Shown here: positions 1-13,100 of the stretch, piece by piece
How the letters are laid out: the number at the start of each line of letters is the position of its first letter
Position numbering within the stretch: position 1 is the stretch's first letter
The notes under the pieces: model-generated
The model's input: the letters and a program-made list of their open reading frames with translations, nothing else
Told to the model about the DNA's origin: nothing
The model's database searches: none
Assembly (NCBI RefSeq): GCF_019649055.1
Contig: NW_026570367.1
Location: 186,001-250,000, forward strand
Direction of reading: 5' to 3'
Source: Paramacrobiotus metropolitanus
Taxonomy: Eukaryota > Tardigrada > Eutardigrada > Parachela > Macrobiotidae
DNA length: 64,000 bases
Made by a program: the position numbers and the translations under genes

Positions 1-17
1 AGGTGGTACTCTGTTAG

Positions 18-281
18 GCCGAAATAGCAGACGCAGTGAAGAATGGGATCTTGAACGTCTTCGGGAATGTTGTGTATACGTTGGGACTGGATGATGAGCT
101 GAATAGCACAGCCGTAGCTTTACACCCAAGCTATTTTGTACCGGGGCCTGACGACAAATTAGACGGTGAATACAAGATGCGTTCTAAAGATGCATTGGAA
201 TATTGGAAAGAGGGCCTAAGAGAATTTAATCGAAGGATGGACGAGAAAGATGGCGAGATACTGCTGGATGGTATGGTTTAA
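18..281 (+). CDS. C-terminal exon of an unrecognised protein (5' end outside the window)
   Basis: An open frame ends at a TAA at 279-281. An in-frame TAG at 15-17 is also a possible splice acceptor (TTAG), so the exon probably starts at 18 in phase 0 and the rest of the gene lies to the left of the window. The roughly 87 visible residues are hydrophilic, with an acidic/basic C-terminal helix-like stretch (ALEYWKEGLREFNRRMDEK) and no cysteines. I do not recognise the family. The frame has protein-like composition, unlike the AT-rich sequence that follows. An AATAAA at 833-838 is a candidate polyadenylation signal, implying a 3' UTR of about 560 nt. Confidence 0.5.
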   Translation, partial: AEIADAVKNGILNVFGNVVYTLGLDDELNSTAVALHPSYFVPGPDDKLDGEYKMRSKDALEYWKEGLREFNRRMDEKDGEILLDGMV

Positions 282-2131
282 TAATATATTTAGTGCACAG
301 TTAAATAGTTAAATATGTTTAGTATTTTGGTTAATAATATTTCTTTAGTTATTTACGCAGTGTTAGTCGGATAATCGGGTTAGCTTTAACTGAATTTTTT
401 TAAGTTTTGATTTGGTCAGTTAGGGAGATGTAGATATGTACAAAGTAGTTATCAGGAGAATTCGTGCTTCGAGGCTAGTTTGTAAATACTGGCAAACGAT
501 AAAAAATTCTTGGTTTTTAAGGGTCACTGTGGTGGAAGCGGTTGGAAATAATATTCACTATTCCATTCCTTATGGGGAAAGAGGAATATGCTGTGCCGGA
601 AAGCGATTCCAGTTCCTTCAAGTTTAAACAGGACTGAGAACACTTTGCTATGCGATTTTTCTCTTCGCCGTTAATTTGGGTGAATTACACATTGCTTGTA
701 TTTTCTTTCAGCAGTTAATACTTGTACTGTGGAAGTTGTTAGTTGTTGCGGTTGATCAGTTCTTTTTATTTTTGTATGTTAAAGTATCGCCGCGCTCGGG
801 TCGGCCCGGTCGTATGAAGGATTTACTAAAAAAATAAAGGTTCATTCGTGCATTAAAGCTTTGAGATTGTTAAGGTAATAAATTTTGCTGATTCGCTCCA
901 GGCCGTCAAATTAAAAGATGCAGTTACGGACTTTTGAATAATACCGGGAAAATTGTCAGTCAGATACCGAAAGATTTTGCAAATTATCCGTGAATACTGT
1001 ATACGTAGATCACACAGTTTCATAATAATAATGTGCCTCGCTAAGACATGGCACTATAAGACTGAAGCGAAGCACAAAAGTTTTATGCAAAAGTAGTGTG
1101 TGTCATGTACATGTTTTTGGTGGATGAGACCGGAACAAGCATGCAGTTAACTGGAAGCACAGCTGGAAGTGTGCCGGTAAAGTGCACATTTAGATCGCTC
1201 CGCTAGAATCTTTACTACAGCGGTCTCAGTATATTGGTATCAAATTATTAAATTAAATTAGAACCAGTTAATATCTATATTAGAACACTTATTACTTACT
1301 ATGGAGTACTTGTACAAGTAGTTGTGATACAGTACACGAAGCAGAACTAAAATTGTGGGAAAAGAACAATTTGAATGTGCATAATTTGCATCAGTATGTA
1401 CTAATAAGTACTGAGCAGTTTAGCTACGTATACAGTAGTGTATTATAAGGTGCTAGCTGATTGCGGTGAGCGCAATGTAAAATTGAACTGAATCCTGTAA
1501 AAACTTGATCAGCAAATCTTTCGATTATTACCTATTAGCACCTGCGAGACATATCTGTATAATATTTCATGTGGTTACAACAGCAGTATGTCAATAACTA
1601 CAAACCTTTGGCAACTGAAGTGATTGTGAGCAAATGGCGAGGCGGTCGGTAACTTCTCCACACAGGAACTAGGTCGGGGGATGATTTCTTAAGAGTCGAG
1701 CGGTGAGAGGGAAGAGTACTGCGTCCTTGTATGTGCAGCCATAAAACCCATACTTCAGTATTGGAACAACCATACGAGGCCCATGATTCGGCCAAGGAAA
1801 ATGTGTTGCAATGCCGTATCACATATATGTGCGGCGATTGTGCGAGTATCTCTAAAGATGGACCGCGTCGGCGTTTGTCTCTCATTTTCGTGTGTTATGG
1901 AATGGTCGACATCCATGGACGGCTACGACTATAGATACAAATGAACTGATCAATGGTCCGATAAGTTGCATATATAGAGCAGCGCGACAGTAAGTACCGT
2001 GTATTTGCACTGCCAGACTGATGTTCCACTGCTAGTTTGTCTGGACGATTGTCTGTCGAATCTGAAATTTGGAAAACTTAATACTTTTGCGGATTTATCT
2101 CTTCATACATTTCTGGCTTTAAGCGAAGGAA
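282..2131. other. Intergenic: 3' UTR of the first gene, then promoter of the cysteine-rich gene
   Basis: No convincing coding exon is visible. The first part should be the 3' UTR of the preceding gene up to an AATAAA at 833-838. The remainder is AT-rich spacer. Short open frames at 436-627, 1598-1885 and 1731-1934 have no domain, homology or splice context that I can support. Confidence 0.5.
1971..1977 (+). promoter_or_regulatory. Candidate TATA box of the cysteine-rich secreted protein gene
   Basis: The sequence TATATAG follows CA at 1971-1977. That is about 155 nt before the ATG at 2132, so transcription would start near 2000 with a 5' UTR of about 130 nt. The inference rests on position and consensus only. 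Confidence 0.35.
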
Positions 2132-4657
2132 ATGTATAACATCTGTTTGTTGATTTTTACTTTTGGACTTCTAGTTACACCGTGGGCTTCAGGTACGTAA
2201 GTGTTGCTAATTGTTGTAACTGTCAAGATGGGACAGCGACATTGAAAAGCAACTGCGAAAGCAATGTTACTGGGTAGCTGGATTTTTAATGCATTTCGCG
2301 CATATCCTGTATATATAAACGTCTAGATAACCTATTTAAAATCTAAATTTTCCATGTTTTGTTCAGTTTCTTAATTTATTCACTAACTAATAGGAAATGC
2401 ATAAGGAGGTATAGCATTTCCGCATTATTAAAATACATAATTTTGAAGCCCAAGGTAAAGTTCAAGTGGAATCGGTTTTGGCATATATCGTGCACAGTTT
2501 CGTAAACAGTGTGTAAGTCACATCATATGGGTCTACTGGGAGTTATTGCTGCTAAATAAAGGACTACTATCTCTTTTAAAAATCGCTGGTGTTATAAATT
2601 GCGACATCAGAGGCGACAAAATCACTACATAGATACGAAATCAGCTAAGTAGAACTAGAAGTAAATATTAATCATGGCATTTTATCATTGCTCTGGGCAG
2701 ACCACTGAGTCAGTTGCAGTAACTGACCAAAATGAATATGGAATCTGGTTATTACAAAATACCAATCGTACAATACTTATGTAATAAAGTTGTAAAGAGT
2801 GTAAGTACCCGCTGATGTAAAAGTTGTCAACACACTACGCACATATAAAAATTATGATACTGGGATATTGGGTAATGGAATATTAAATATTACTGGAATA
2901 TTCATTTAATTAAAATTCGTTCTGTCGGGTTTGAAATAATCCTCTTGTGTATTTTGATTAGCTGCAGATTTGTTATGGCCGTCGTGATGCCAACTAATAA
3001 TGAGTATCTAATTACAAAATAGCAAATTACAAAATTACAACTTTCAAAAAAACCTAGCTAAGATAATGTCTGATTTTCAAGTCTTAAAGTAAATTACACA
3101 TACTGACGCTCAATAATTGTTTTAATGGTATAAATACTGGATTCAGTGTCAGATAATCGCACTTCACTGTTCATCTATTTTTTCGATTGCTTCAGCTTGT
3201 TTTCTCTTTCCCATATCTTATAGTACAGATAGATATGATAGATGACAAGTTGTGGTTCTGTGGTTTGCTTTGTTATCCGTAGAAGTAGTGCGGTTGCTTG
3301 TTTATAGTCGTATTAAACCTTCTAGCACTCGATTACATACACTCTCATTTTACACGTAGGCAATCGCCGGAACAACAGAACCAACCACAAGATCTCTGCC
3401 GAGGACCGAGCACTTGGATCTTTTCTACAAAAGGTCGCAATTGGCAGAGCACAAGCTTGCCAAACTGATGCGGACTGCTCCAAACGCGGAAATATCAAAT
3501 GCCTGGGTGACAACATGAACTTCTGTGGGCGGCCATCGGTGGCTAACATTTTCCAAGGTAGGAGGGATAAACACGTAGGGATAAAAAACCATTAGTTAAT
3601 AATAAAGAAAATAAACTTAACTTGCTATCCTGACAATAAGCATAGTTGCCGCCATCTAGTGGTCATTTGGGATTCGGTCTCTGAATAAATAAATTTCCAG
3701 AAACGAATAATTTCCTTTGATTTTTCCACAAGTCGTGTTTTCAAAATAGTGACGCCATGCATGAATTATTATCCGTTATCCGCTTTGGTGAATTTGGAGT
3801 TCATTAACATTTTTTGAATCTTTTAGCTAACTACCATAACGACCACACTCACCTACCGCATGCTCATGCAAATAAATTTTCCGTATGAATTAATGTGTTT
3901 GTGTTGCAGCGGCGGATGATAAAGAGTGCAGTGCAGGTAAAAAAACATCTCCGTATGTTAATATAACGTGCCGGAACAACGCGGTTGACATGACATGGAT
4001 TTACAGATGCTGATTGTCAGAGCCTAACGGGAACAAAAAAGTTAGCATCTCGCTGCGTTGCCGGCAGATGCGACTTTTGTGGGCCGAGACTGTGCGAAAC
4101 GGATGCGGACTGCTGCTCGCTCGCGCAGGGAGGAGGACAGAAATGCGCCACACTAAGTGGATACGCTGAAAAACGCTGCTGGAAAAGTACGTACCCATGT
4201 TGGATCCAACATTTTGAAAATTACGCGAGACTTGTGGATGCATGACAAGAAATATTTTATTATTTGTATTAAAAATGTCTCTAAACTACAAAAGTTCAGG
4301 TTCCGCACAGAAATAATATTATATAAAATATTATAATACAGCAAATGGTCATCTGCAGCTGTGTATTTGATATTTTTAGCATTTCGCAAATCGCAACGGT
4401 TGTGCTATGCATGATTGTCGGCAACAATCTAAATATTCAAAGGCAGCTTTTAATGATAGTGGCCAAAGCAGAAATCATTCTAATGGTTAATGCACGGAAA
4501 ATGCAGTTCTTGTGAGTTTGTATCAAGTAATAATTTGATTTTTGCAGCCTGTACACGGAAAGATGATTGCCTTGTTAGTCTTGGACCAGCTCGAGGCAAG
4601 CTAGTGTGCGTCGATGGTCTGTGTCAGAAGAGAAATCGCAAGGGGAAAGTAGCCTGA
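2132..4657 (+). CDS. Small secreted cysteine-rich protein, family unknown (5 exons)
   Basis: Exons 2132-2192, 3360-3557, 3910-3936, 4007-4186 and 4548-4657 join to 191 codons. All four introns are phase 1. Exon 1 encodes a signal peptide (MYNICLLIFTFGLLVTPWAS) followed by Gly. The mature part has 18 cysteines, enough for nine disulfides. The motif C-x-T-D-A-D-C occurs in exon 2 and again in exon 4 (ETDADCC), and a related CTRKDDC opens exon 5, so the protein looks like repeated small disulfide knots. Exon 3 is only 27 nt. The C-terminus is basic (QKRNRKGKVA). C-x-x-D-x-D-C spacing resembles Dickkopf-like or WAP-like modules, but full spacing fits neither and I do not assign a family. It is likely secreted and has no membrane anchor. 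The exon model is supported by phase agreement at every junction and conserved cysteine rhythm. Confidence 0.75.
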
Positions 4658-6190
4658 TTTGACAGTATTCCATCACCATTGTCACTGTTTATCTCCTCGG
4701 TATACAAATGGATTACTAAATGCAAACCGACCCGCCGTTTGCATGGATTTTTTTTCGCTGTTGAGTTTTAAATTGTACATCTGTGACTCCAAAATCGATT
4801 AGCTTTTTTTATTAATTACATCCGCATCGCGAAAAGTGACACTTGTACAGATCGCATCGCTGTAAAATAAGACATTTCCTCTGTACACATTTGCAGAACG
4901 TCGTTCTTTCGTTTGTATATGGAATTTCTGGTAAATGTCACGGAAAACGCAGTTACAATAATGCAGTGTTGCAAATGTACTGGTGGGGATCATGAGGAAC
5001 GATGACGACAGCAGGAAGTAAAGGGCATTAATACTCAATTTATCAGTTATTTTTATAGTAAACTGAAATATTTTCCTATGCTTGTTGCTAAAATTTTAAC
5101 AGCTGAAATGAAATTGTTACCGGTTTCCTTATTTATCATATAGCAAAGCAAAACCGACTAAAACTAGCAATATTCTGACATAGTCTAACAAATTACAGTC
5201 AGTATATAGTATATATTTGTTACGTTGTTTTCTTGGTAGAACAAAAAAAACTTTAATTAAGATGCACAAAGTTTACGACGCATCGCTGATGTTCTACAAT
5301 AATGAAATATGAAGTACATTTGTATACTTCCGTCTCACATCGCGATATAACGGTACAATTCATGAAATCATGATATGACACACAAGTTAGAAACTTGGAT
5401 TTGTTGTTTGTGCATCTAGATAAATAGCTCGCCGATAGCTTAACTACCTAATGCTGGGAATGCCACTTACGGCCTTCCATAGTTAACACGGCCACTGGCC
5501 AGCTCAAATCTTTATAATAGTACATCAACTCCCTTAGTTGCCCAGTTTCTTAGTCGTTAATCCTGGTGCTATGAATCTACATACATGTACAGGAAATACC
5601 GCTAAAACTGGGTTTGGCGGGGTTCCTGTTGTTCGTAAGTACATATTCTTTACGTGTACACAACATGTGAATTGGTTAATGAGAGGAAACATCCACAGAG
5701 GGATTGGCTTTTTTGTCAGACCTGAGCTTTTGATTCTCGGAAAAGTTTATTACAGTACTTATAACTCATAAGCGGTTGAGTACGCATTGATTTCAGAATA
5801 TCCATTATGATAGGGACTGTAAAATAAAGCCAGAAATGTCAAACCACGTTTGTGCGCACTTGAATGAATGGCAGTAATTAAAATTAAATTATGTTCCATC
5901 TGTTACCCCAGAATGACCTGATCCTAAACCTTTGCAATAACAAAGGCCTGCAGAACCTTCTTATACCGCAATGTTCTTGTTTTCTAGCTAGGTCTAGGAG
6001 TGTTAATCAACCACATGTTAACAGAAATTGGTATGTATAGCGCAGACAAGGACGATTTTAATATGTGATATGTATGTAATTATTCTTTTAACTTATTTGA
6101 GACAGAATACATTATTACGATAAGTAAAATAACCAGCTATATTCGACGAAGGTTTAATTTACAGTAGCAAAATTTCACTCACAAGTCAGT

Positions 6191-6403
6191 TTACCGGCGC
6201 CTCAGTCCATCGTGCGCCTCAAGAATGGATCCCGCGGATGACGCGTATCCAGGTTGATTTTCGACTTTCGAGACACGTTGGCAACGGAATTCGTGGGAAT
6301 GGAGTCCCGCTTTAGCCTCCTGCAGGTACCTGCCGAGCTCGCTGACGGTGAAGAAGGGGGTATCAAACAACACCTCTTGTGTACTTAAACATCCGAGCAA
6401 CAT
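6191..6403 (-). CDS. Isolated 70-codon open frame, unassigned
   Basis: A single open frame on the minus strand runs from an ATG at 6403 to a TAA at 6191, with an in-frame stop a few codons upstream. It is noticeably more GC-rich than its surroundings and has mixed, protein-like composition (for example FFTVSELGRYLQEAKAG). No domain is recognised and no splice partners are obvious. It may be a small gene, an old coding fragment or retroelement debris like its neighbour at 7.1-7.8 kb. Low confidence. Confidence 0.2.
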   Translation of the reverse strand: MLLGCLSTQEVLFDTPFFTVSELGRYLQEAKAGLHSHEFRCQRVSKVENQPGYASSAGSILEAHDGLRRR

Positions 6404-7063
6404 GGCGTCCGTACGTCGTTAAACTCTAATAAACTTGGTTTGCGTCCGCCACTGAAAGGCTAACATTTTGTTTCTGGATGTTTTTATATAACTTAAAATT
6501 TCTAATTTCAACAACGACTACTACTCCTACTGGCTTAAATTTAATTTATGGATATATAATTATATAAAAATAAATGACTTAAACTATGAGGTGCCGTAAT
6601 CGCAATTCAACCATATGCACAGCTTGCGGACTTATTTCTTCTCCGTCAACAGTCATATTTATATTTAAATATATAGCAGTTGTCAGATAAGTATATACAT
6701 GTTTGCAAATAAACAACGCATTTCCTACGTGCTATGCTATCAGATTTGTTTGACTTTTATCTAATTGTTCAAAGTTAATCGTCGCATGGAAAAACATATA
6801 CGTGTTATATTTCCATTTTCGAAGGTTTGTTTAACGATAATATAAAGCAAAACATTTGGAGCTACCCTGCATTTACTGTATCTGCTAACGCCAACAATTA
6901 TTGCATCAGCAGAATTTATTTACATTAATTTTTTATGGCACTGCTGCACCGTGATCCATGTAGACCAGTATGCTGCAGTTTACTTTAGCTAATCAGTTTA
7001 TTCAGATTGGCGATACAATACACTCACAAGTTTCTTACACTTTGTAAAAGTGAAAAATTTGCA

Positions 7064-7800
7064 CTAAATGCACAGCCTCAGCCGACTACGGAAATAGGTA
7101 GGCGGCCTAATCGCGCAGAACGTTTCGTCTGAATTAGCCGATGCTGGTGCTGTTCTCATGACGGAGGCCGCGTTCCCGCTTTGGATTTCAATGCTGATCC
7201 GCTGGCGCAGATACTCCGTTGCCCGTACCTCACCTATTTTCTGTCGTATCGTTTTCCAGACTTCGGTGACCAAACGAGAGGCGTCAGGTCCGAGTGTTTC
7301 GATACCCGCTACCCGGAACAGGTAATCTCGGGCGATTTCCCGATACTTCGCCACTTTATCCTGCTCTGCGCGCGCCGCGGCTGCCCCTGCTTGTTTCGAC
7401 GTTGCCGCGATGTGCAATAAAGCTACCGTGCACACGCATGTGGCATATCACGTTAACATTTTTCCTCTTTTCCACGGGACCAACGTTACTCCGTCGGGAA
7501 GCTTACCGTTGGTTCGGCATATACCAGGTGGTTCCAATTCCGTTTCGATACCGGCGGAAGCAAAGGCGCGCTTTAAAGTGACATTGATACGGCTATGTCT
7601 GGGCTTCCGGTCCCGGCTTTTTTTGCAACTCAGGCCATGGTATCCTAGCGCAGCGGCCCATTCACCACAATTACAACGGTGTGGAATGGTGAGTGGTACG
7701 CCGAGACGCAGGCCTAAAGCAGTTCTAAGAGTGGTATCGTTTAGAAGTTCCCGAGGGATGCTGCTGGAAGCGCATCCAGCCATGCACCGTTAGTATATAA
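7064..7800 (-). mobile_element. 5'-truncated, decayed retroelement fragment (C-terminal zinc-knuckle/endonuclease region)
   Basis: The minus strand encodes a stretch that resembles the C-terminal part of non-LTR retrotransposon polyproteins with a restriction-like endonuclease. It shows a Cys-x-Cys ... His-x4-Cys knuckle (CNCGEWAAALGYHGLSC), a PDG motif (GKLPDGVTLVPWKRGK), and further on FRVAGIETLGPD and RISIEIQSGNAASVM. The frame is broken twice. There is a one-base shift near 7750, just after WLDALPAASLG, and an in-frame TGA at 7448-7450 where the family usually has a Trp followed by a catalytic-type Asp. Nothing upstream (higher coordinates) encodes a reverse transcriptase, so this is a 5'-truncated dead copy. 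Family naming is from memory of motif order. Confidence 0.65.
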
Positions 7801-10160
7801 GCACACTGTTTTATGAATTCGCTGGTGTAGGTTGGAGTTGTAGTTAGACATGTGCAGTGTTAACTGGACACGAGCTATTGTCCATATCTGAACATTTACG
7901 TTCATACATGCACAAGTAATGAATGGTATCTTCAGCAAAATAAAGGTCATTGCACGAATCTTTTAAAAGCATACGCGCGGTCAAACTGAGACTACCGTAT
8001 CTAATGTAAATACAGTATATTACGGTACGAGTACTGCAAATAAAGGTAAAGCGTTTTTTTACTACTAAAAACTTTTTTTACTTTTACTACTTTTTTTTAC
8101 TTTTACTACAGTCTTTTGTTTTTCTACCCCAAAACATTTGCTTACGACGAATTCGACGACGTCAGTGAGAGAACTCCGCTTCAATCGGTAAAGAATTACG
8201 TACCTTGTAATAGAGCTGCTGAAAACGGAAAGTGATTAATTTATTATAAAGTTTCGGAACACTTAACCAGTTCACCACCGCAAGTGATCGTGAATGCACT
8301 ACAACCTCGATGAATTCTCTTAACTGCACTGTCGATATAAATACGAGTATTATAAATGAACACGAGTGACAACATCCAGGTGCAAAAGGAGGTATTATTA
8401 TTTTGAACTGGGTTAATTATACCTGAAATTAAAAATTATTGTCGAGACTGTCTTCACGTTATCTATTTGCACTACATTTCATCCGTACCAAAAACCACCA
8501 TTCACATTGGTGCTACAAATTTAAGCAGGAATAATAGGGACATTAATATGTTAATGGACACAAAGCAACGAATTCGAAATGTCGGAAGTTATTAACAATA
8601 TGTATTTGACGAGTGCTTTTAAATTGTTTCGTATCGTTGTATGCGTTATACGTAAATAGTTGAAGTATAGTCGATTGTAAGCATGTAAAGTTTCTTTGCA
8701 TGGCAGCATCTGAACGATTTTAATCCCGGCAATACCCACCGCACCTATGCAATATCTATATATGGAATTGCACCGGCAATATTGCTCCAATTTCTCCTTG
8801 ATTTATGACCAGAATGCACTTCCTCTCACTCGGGGAACGCATAATTTGTATACTCAATCCATTGCACGTCTGTTGTGCGGCTTTACTCTCCCCACCAAAT
8901 TTTCCCTAAACTCACGGCACATATCCTCCCAGGTGAACTAAAATTAGTTCATGTTTTCTCCTGGCGCCGCTTCTGTTTAGCATTGTATACCAGAACTGCC
9001 GAAGTACAAGTACTCATGTACAAGGGCTTGTACGTAAGTACGGTATCACGGCTTGTAGGCTCATACGCTACCTGTAATACGGTTAGTATGTGTTATGCAT
9101 TTTAATAATGAAAATCCCGGTGCCTAATGTAGCACGCGCTTTTGTTTGGCAGTGCATATCGGGATAGACGTAAGTACATGTACACCGTATCACTAGTGAC
9201 TAGCCACTACGTAGTTAGGTATGTGCTGCAAACCGCCGTTTGATTGCAATTAAGCGGATCAGGTATGCTCCTCGCCCATAAAAATGTAATAAAATCCGAA
9301 ACAGGAACCACAGACCTAACAACTAGAAATAAAACCAGCATCAAAAGCAATCAATTTACGTTTTGCGCTGGGTGATATCTACAAAAGCACTGTTATTAGG
9401 CGATGATTTATCGTTTACGTTTCGTATGGTTGACCAGCTGAGCATGGTTTCGCTTTAATATTGTGGACTATAGTACAGCAGCGTTGACCACTACTGGATC
9501 AACTCGGCCTGACCGCCCACATGCGTACGTTCCCACTTGTGCGCGTTTTCTGATTGCGGCAAATATTGTGCACGCAAACCACTAATGCAAAGTCTAGCGG
9601 GTAAATGTGGTTGTGAAGAGATACACAGTGTTTGTGGAAGTGCAAATGCTGTACGGTTAATCCAAAGGGAATGTGCTGTCTATACGTGAATACATAAGTA
9701 CCGTACATATTGTACAATAGCATGCATGTACACAGGGTAGCCGTTAACGAAATTCCATCATCATCAGTGATCATCATCCCGATCCCGGCTTTGATCTGTG
9801 GCATTGCACATCCTCTAAATGCAATGCATGGAATGGGACTAACGCGGCTTTGCTTTTAATCGAGTTTTCTTATTTGGCACGTATGGAACAAGTTAGGTTG
9901 TAATAAATTCCCACAGTGCGCTCCAAACCGGATACTGGCACATATCCGCTGGTGTGGCCGAATAGGCCCGATACATGCCTGTGTGTGTTCCTTCTGGCGC
10001 TTGTCTTACGCGAGTTAGTTCGGCCTTAGCGCATCTTATTGCTCTTCATGAGCCGATGAGTGCAGTGTAACAGTTTGATCATTATCCATTCTCAAACACA
10101 TTTGGCTATGATATTGTGTGATTTGGGGGATCCGACAACACTGATCATCGTCGCCGGGTT

Positions 10161-13100
10161 ATGGATAAGACGATTCGCCGCTGGCCGCCATTTGGCCTAT
10201 TGTTATCGTGGTCACTATTATTAGTATTTACACCCTGTCAGATTTATGCATATGATTTTATTTTGCCGCGAATATTTGATGAAACTCGTGATTCCCTGGA
10301 GGAATATAATGCCGACCAACTGTTTCCTATTTTGCTCAATTTTTCGCTGCTGCCCAGCGATGCGTGGTCATATAGCATACGCGAAGTATGGAATGATGCA
10401 CCGCAATACACGGCCAGCAGTGCATTGTGCGAGCCATCAACCTGGCAAGAAGTATTAACATGGGAACACCGTAGCCGTTCGTTACGCCTGGATGCCGGTA
10501 TACAAAGCCTGCTCTCATCATCGCGGCTAACTGTGATAATTGAAGCAAAAAGTGCTTCCTTTGTGTCACTTATACCCATCACAATCCATGGAGCATTAAA
10601 AAATTGGCATGAAAACTCATCCGTAACGGCCGATTATCCGCACATTATACAAAGTTACCAGAGCGGCCAGACCTGCTATAATCCCCTAATAGCCGGCACC
10701 GCGGCGGGAGAGATTGTCAATCTAAATCACTTATTACCGGCTTTTGTCAGGGATGCGGAAAAAACAACCATTACACTGCCATCAACAGCGTCAATACAGA
10801 ACGTTCTCGTATATCCTGAGAAAAAACTCTGCTTCTTGAAGCCACTGGATAAATACAACAGTTTATATGTGAAATACAACACCGGTGGTCAGTCATTGCC
10901 AGCTGTACAAACAGTCGATATCCTATTTACCGCTAAGACCGAGCAGCATGTCATTACAAAGGAGGCCAAACATAAACAGCGTAAACACCGCCGCCCGCGT
11001 GCCTCGTCCCACCATTTCGGTTTTCCCGAGAGCTATTATACGGTGGACATTCTGGAAGAACAGCCGTCACCGGTGGATGTCATTAAGATGAATACGACGA
11101 ACAATGCGCCGGCCGTCTTTCACATGGTGGCACTGATGGACTCACGGAGTCAGGCGCTGTTCACCATTGACTCACAGTCCGGGTGGGTGCGCACCCAGGC
11201 GGTGCTGGATCGCGAGACCATCAGCCAGCATCACTTCCGCATCACCGCTGTCTCTCAGCCCGACCGCCTGTCGACCGGCACGGCCACACTGCATGTGCGC
11301 GTCCGGGACGCCAACGACAACATTCCCACCTTTGAGAAGAGTGACTATGATGTAATGCTGTCGGAGAGTGCGCTTTCGGGTTCCGTGGTTGTGACCGTGC
11401 ATGCCGGTGACGGTGATGAGGGCGAAAACGGTCGAGTGCTGTATTCGCTCATCAATCCAAAGGGGCCAAAAAATGATGTGTTTCACATTGATTCGCACAC
11501 TGGTGTAATCACCACTCGATTGCCTCTTGATCGTGAGCACACGGAGGAGCACGTTCTTTACGTAAAGGCCGAGGATGAAGGTCGCGGGCAAAATAAGAAA
11601 AGCAGGTAATTTAATCATTCTGCGCCGCTGTCTGCACAGAAATTTTTTTGCTATTGAGTTTTGCAGTCTGTTTTTTCGAAATTACGCACTACACAACCAG
11701 TTAACCAGTTAGTGAACACGAAGAATGACAGAAAATATTGCTAAACAAATGAGTGAAAAATACTGACAGGAATAACAGGCTTTAATTACGCCTTAATTGA
11801 AATATATCTGTAACTCTGCTTGCGTTTCTACCATTTTTAAAACTTTTCCTCAGGCCAGATTTACTGAATTATATCTCTGCAAGATTAAGCCTCCTACACC
11901 TGCCGTTGCGCATCATTATTTCCACTACATTTTGGTTAAACAGGATTGTAAATCAGATAGTCAGAATAATAAATGCGCCGGCATAAGTGGTATCAAAACT
12001 TGCACCGGAAGTTTATTCATGCATACCAATCTAGGTTGAGGTTCTGTGGGCTATTCAGTCAAAATGCCGTACTGCGCCGCGCAGCTGGACCGTGTATTTA
12101 TATCAGCATCTGCACGGAAGCATTTATAACAACTTAGATTTATATAAAAAGATATGCTGCATGGGCAACAAATCGAGGAAAACTCCATAACTGAAAATGT
12201 TGTTTACCGTTAATTTGTCTATTCGCACTTCAACCGAATTGCGTAAAGTGTAACATTAATTAAGCAATTAACAAGCAATGACTAGCTAATTTTTGCATGT
12301 ATAAAAATGTATCAACTTTTGTTTTTATTAATATGAATCAACCTTGCATTTCAAAGTTATGTTCAAATTTCTGGAGTTTTAATTTATCGTTTTGGTTCAA
12401 AAGCATACACATTTGAAATATTTACTCAATACCACAATTATGCATAATGGATGTTAATTTATTTAATATTATGCTCTGCAGCATTGCCAAAGTCGTGGTG
12501 AAAATTTTGGATGAAAACGACAACACACCCACGATTACATCCAACACATCGTGTAACCTGGATGTGCGGGAAGATATTGATTGGAGTACAATGCCGACCA
12601 TTGCGCAAGTGCACGCCGAAGACAAGGATCAGGGATTGAATGGACAAGTCCGTTTCATCCGTTCTGCTTCTGCCATGGTGCATCAGCAATTTCTTCCTTC
12701 CATTGGTTTAATCCTGAATTGCTTTTTAGGTCCGTTATTCCATTATTGGAGGCAATCCAAATGGCCAGTTTATTTTGGATGCCGTGACGGGAGATCTGAA
12801 AGTTGCGGCACAGTTGGATTACGAATCTGAGCGAAAATATCGATTGCTCATACGCACGCAGGTATGACCGGCAAACTAGTCGTACTATATGAACGAATAC
12901 ATATAGATATAAGCAACGTGCAGTGGCCCATATGCCGGGAATTAACCAGCCTGGCTGATTAACGGGATATGCAAATCCACTCTATGTGCATTTTCCCGCA
13001 AATTCACTTAGTGTTATGCATCTACACTTTGAGCAAAGAATTTCATAACTTGTGTCAATGGAGCTCAATACGCAGATATTTTAAAAATTTAGATGCAGTG

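Larger units (their letters stand above)
4658..10160. other. 5.5 kb intergenic region, largely empty
   Basis: AT-rich spacer. The only structured pieces I can support are the decayed retroelement at about 7064-7800 and an isolated GC-richer open frame at 6191-6403 on the minus strand. A T-rich short tandem repeat (unit about 19 nt, two copies, core CTTTTTTTACTTTTACTA) lies at about 8070-8108. The 5' UTR and promoter of the CELSR gene must lie at the right end, but I see no clear TATA box there. Confidence 0.5.

Noticed and set aside
7181-7793. Plus-strand open frames over the retroelement fragment
   Set aside because: They are antisense shadows. The retroelement motifs are on the minus strand.
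9499-9804. 101-codon minus-strand open frame before CELSR
   Set aside because: Composition is His/Tyr/Cys-rich with no domain, no splice context and no homology that I can recall.
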